Shown: in pieces, positions 62,023 through 64,000 of the stretch
Layout: each line of letters opens with the position of its first letter
Numbering within the stretch: position 1 is the stretch's first letter
Source of the DNA: Sulfitobacter sp. SK011
GTDB taxonomy: Bacteria > Pseudomonadota > Alphaproteobacteria > Rhodobacterales > Rhodobacteraceae
DNA: 64,000 nucleotides
Assembly: GCF_003352065.1 (NCBI RefSeq)
Contig: NZ_CP025803.1
Coordinates: 1,178,001-1,242,000 of the forward strand
Direction: 5' to 3'
Program-made: the position numbers and the translations under genes
The notes under the pieces: model-generated
Seen by the model: only the letters and a program-made list of their open reading frames with translations
What the model was told of the DNA's origin: nothing
The model's database searches: none

Positions 62023-64000
62023 TTACGTTCCGCGGCGCTTGGCCCGTAAGGTGGGATCAGCCTGCGTCGGGTCCTCGGGCCAGGGGTGCCGGGGATAGCG
62101 CCCGCGCATGTCTTTGCGCACATCTGCATAAGAGCTGGCCCAGAAGCCCGGCAAATCCGTTGTCACCTGAACCGGGCGTTGGGCGGGCGACAACAATGTC
62201 ATCTGCAAAGGCTTGCCTGCGATCATCGGATGTTGCGTGACGCCAAACACTTCTTGCAGGCGCAAAGCGATCTGTGGCTGGGCACCGGAATAATCAATCG
62301 GGACGTTGCGCCCCAATGGCGTCTCAAAATGCGCTGGTGCTGCGCGGTCCAGCGCTTGTGTCTGATCCCAATCCAACCGCGCCTTGAGCGCGGGCAGAAC
62401 ATCAAAACGTTTCCAATCGGCGCTGGAGCGTACACCATTCAGGTGTGGCAGCAGCCATGTTTCCAGTGTTTCCATCAGATGCGCTTGCGAAAAATCGGGA
62501 AAGCCATCACCCATCAACCGGACCCGCGACAGGAAACGCTCCGCTGCCACACTCGGCATCAGGCCAAGTTGGCGCACGCCATCCAGCATCGCGATTGCCA
62601 CCTTGTCTGCTGGCGATTGCGCCCAAATGCGGTCGTCCAGAACAAGCGCACCCAACCGTTCTTGTTGCCGCGTCAGTACCCGGCTTTCGCGGCGCGACCA
62701 TGCACAGACATCGTGCCACGTGATCTGGGCTCCAAAGATCTCGCGCAGTTCTGCCTCTGATATCCGTGCGGCTTGCCTGATCCGTGCCTCTGTTGGATCG
62801 CCGTCCAAATCGGTTGCCACGATCAGCCGTTCACCCGCCATTGGATCATGGTCCGGCATCACGGCACCCTTGCCACCCGACAGGATAAACCGAGGCGCAT
62901 CGCCATTGCGGCGCAACCCGATCCGGTCAGGATACGCCAGCGCGGCCAGCATTCCGATGCCATCAGGCCCGGTCCCTTGCTGCCCGCGTGCAAGGCGCTT
63001 CGCCTCTTGCCGGATGCGGGTAAGGGTGGGGGCATGAGCCTCAGCAGATGATTTCTTGCCGGTTACCGCGTCCATCCGAAGTGCCAGATCGACCGATGCC
63101 CCGCGCAGCGGATCACGTTCTGCTAAAAGTGCTGCCAACATCGGCGCGGTTTTGCCCCCGCGTGCCACCATATGCGCCAGCCGGGGATGCAGCGGCAGCC
63201 GTGCCAAGGCACGCCCGTGTTCGGTAATGCGCCCTTCAGCATCCAGCGCCTCGAGCATCTGCAAAACTGCTTGCGCTTCGCCCAAGCGGCCCTCATGCGG
63301 AGGCGTGACAAAAGCCAGATCAGCGGCCTGCGCGCCCCATAATGCCAGTTCCAGTGCGAATCCGGTCAGGTCACCCACTTCAATTTCCGCGGGCGGATAG
63401 GCGGCAAGTGCGCCTTCTTCGCCCTTGCTCCACAATTTGTAAGCGACCCCTGCGGTCATCCGCCCCGCGCGGCCCGCCCTCTGGGTTGCTTCGGCCCGCG
63501 TTACCCGTTCTGTCACCAGCCGCGACATGCCCGAGGATGCATCAAACCGCGCGCGGCGCGCCAGTCCACCGTCCACAACAATCGTGATGCCTTCGATGGT
63601 GAGCGAGGTTTCGGCAATAGAGGTTGCCAGCACAATCTTGCGGCCCTTTTTGGCCGGGGCAATGGCCGCACGCTGGGCCTTGAAATCCATCGCGCCAAAA
63701 AGCGGTGCCAGAGTACAATCTGCCGGCAGATGGCCCCGCAAAATACTTTCCACCCGCCTGATTTCGCCCTCGCCCGGCAGGAACACCAACGCGGAACCTT
63801 TCGCTTCTGACAGCGCCTTGAGCACCAGATCAGCAACCGCCTGATCAAAGCGCTGCTTGCCTGTCGGACGGTCCAGCCAGTGCTGCGCAACCGGATAACT
63901 GCGGCCTTGTGAGGTGACAACTGGCGCGTCCATCAATGTGGCCACGGGCGCTGCGTCCAATGTCGCCGACATTGCCACCAACATCAGGTCATCGCGCAAC
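62023..64000 (-). CDS. hrpB: ATP-dependent helicase HrpB, N-terminus beyond window end
   Basis: DEAH-box RNA helicase of the HrpB branch. About 659 of the usual 820 or so residues are visible; the DEAH and Walker A motifs lie past base 64000. Seen here: motif III SAT (VAMSATLD), motif IV region (SALVFLPGEGEIRRV), motif V (VLATSIAETSLTIEGI) and motif VI (QRAGRAGRM). The HrpB C-terminal domain follows (about the last 130 residues: LPALKARLDWDQTQALDRAAP, PIDYSGAQPQIALRLQEVFG, PVQVTTDLPGFWASSY in broken form). The TTG near 63997 is internal, not a start. Confidence 0.95.
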   Translation of the reverse strand, partial: LRDDLMLVAMSATLDAAPVATLMDAPVVTSQGRSYPVAQHWLDRPTGKQRFDQAVADLVLKALSEAKGSALVFLPGEGEIRRVESILRGHLPADCTLAPLFGAMDFKAQRAAIAPAKKGRKIVLATSIAETSLTIEGITIVVDGGLARRARFDASSGMSRLVTERVTRAEATQRAGRAGRMTAGVAYKLWSKGEEGALAAYPPAEIEVGDLTGFALELALWGAQAADLAFVTPPHEGRLGEAQAVLQMLEALDAEGRITEHGRALARLPLHPRLAHMVARGGKTAPMLAALLAERDPLRGASVDLALRMDAVTGKKSSAEAHAPTLTRIRQEAKRLARGQQGTGPDGIGMLAALAYPDRIGLRRNGDAPRFILSGGKGAVMPDHDPMAGERLIVATDLDGDPTEARIRQAARISEAELREIFGAQITWHDVCAWSRRESRVLTRQQERLGALVLDDRIWAQSPADKVAIAMLDGVRQLGLMPSVAAERFLSRVRLMGDGFPDFSQAHLMETLETWLLPHLNGVRSSADWKRFDVLPALKARLDWDQTQALDRAAPAHFETPLGRNVPIDYSGAQPQIALRLQEVFGVTQHPMIAGKPLQMTLLSPAQRPVQVTTDLPGFWASSYADVRKDMRGRYPRHPWPEDPTQADPTLRAKRRGT

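Overview
The window reads as chromosomal DNA from a marine alphaproteobacterium of the Roseobacter group (Rhodobacterales). This is inferred from gene content, not a search. The evidence is high coding density, GC-rich third positions with long antisense shadow frames, rhizobial-type Exo polysaccharide proteins, tandem DUF1127 genes, ACAD11-type acyl-CoA dehydrogenase, and several small conserved proteins typical of that group. I found no rRNA, tRNA, transposase, integrase or CRISPR array.

Layout. (1) 1-5.6 kb: the end of a TauE/SafE transporter gene and a four-gene BMP-type ABC uptake operon, probably for nucleosides or purines. (2) 5.7-21.6 kb: housekeeping genes (rimI, tsaB, an Nfu protein, a Usp protein, a class IV aminotransferase, an M48 lipoprotein, an IMPACT-domain protein, a hemolysin III-like protein, rimO, an AsmA protein, trpB, a serine hydrolase, pth) mixed with conserved proteins of unknown function. 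(3) 21.75-24.0 kb: a decayed L-rhamnose locus. Remnants of rhaI and rhaD face remnants of rhaM (rhaU) and a rhamnose-type sugar kinase. All four are broken, and the regulator and transporter genes expected between the halves are gone. (4) 24.2-26.3 kb: small conserved genes.

(5) 26.4-47.5 kb: a succinoglycan-like, Wzx/Wzy-type exopolysaccharide cluster. ExoY would load the first sugar on undecaprenyl phosphate, and about seven glycosyltransferase domains would extend the unit. A flippase, polymerase, Wzz/ExoP-like co-polymerase and ExoF-like exporter would handle flipping, polymerisation and export. A GH16 glycanase could trim the product. Two sulfotransferases suggest a sulfated polymer. Unusual features are a 1044-residue fusion of three glycosyltransferases, a co-polymerase whose C-terminal kinase-like domain has lost its ATP-binding motifs, two pairs of paralogous glycosyltransferases, and a tiny ExoX-like membrane protein. 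Two DUF1127 genes and a strong hairpin terminator close this region.

(6) 48.5-59.8 kb: a catabolic region. It holds a Gfo/Idh/MocA oxidoreductase, a cupin, an M24 peptidase, a broken Dabb-domain gene, a glycerate kinase, and a tightly overlapping leftward operon (kinase-like phosphotransferase, DsbA-type isomerase, FAD oxidoreductase, HpaI-type aldolase, uronate-dehydrogenase-like enzyme). A divergent acyl-CoA dehydrogenase follows. It and the phosphotransferase look like the two halves of the fused ACAD10/ACAD11 proteins. (7) 59.8-64 kb: an atypical M19 dipeptidase homologue, a translationally coupled pair of uncharacterised genes, and most of hrpB, which runs off the end.

No wholly new system is obvious. 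The best candidates for follow-up are the triple glycosyltransferase fusion with its pseudokinase co-polymerase in a sulfated-EPS cluster, the uncharacterised pair at 59.8-62 kb, and the rhamnose locus as an example of operon decay.
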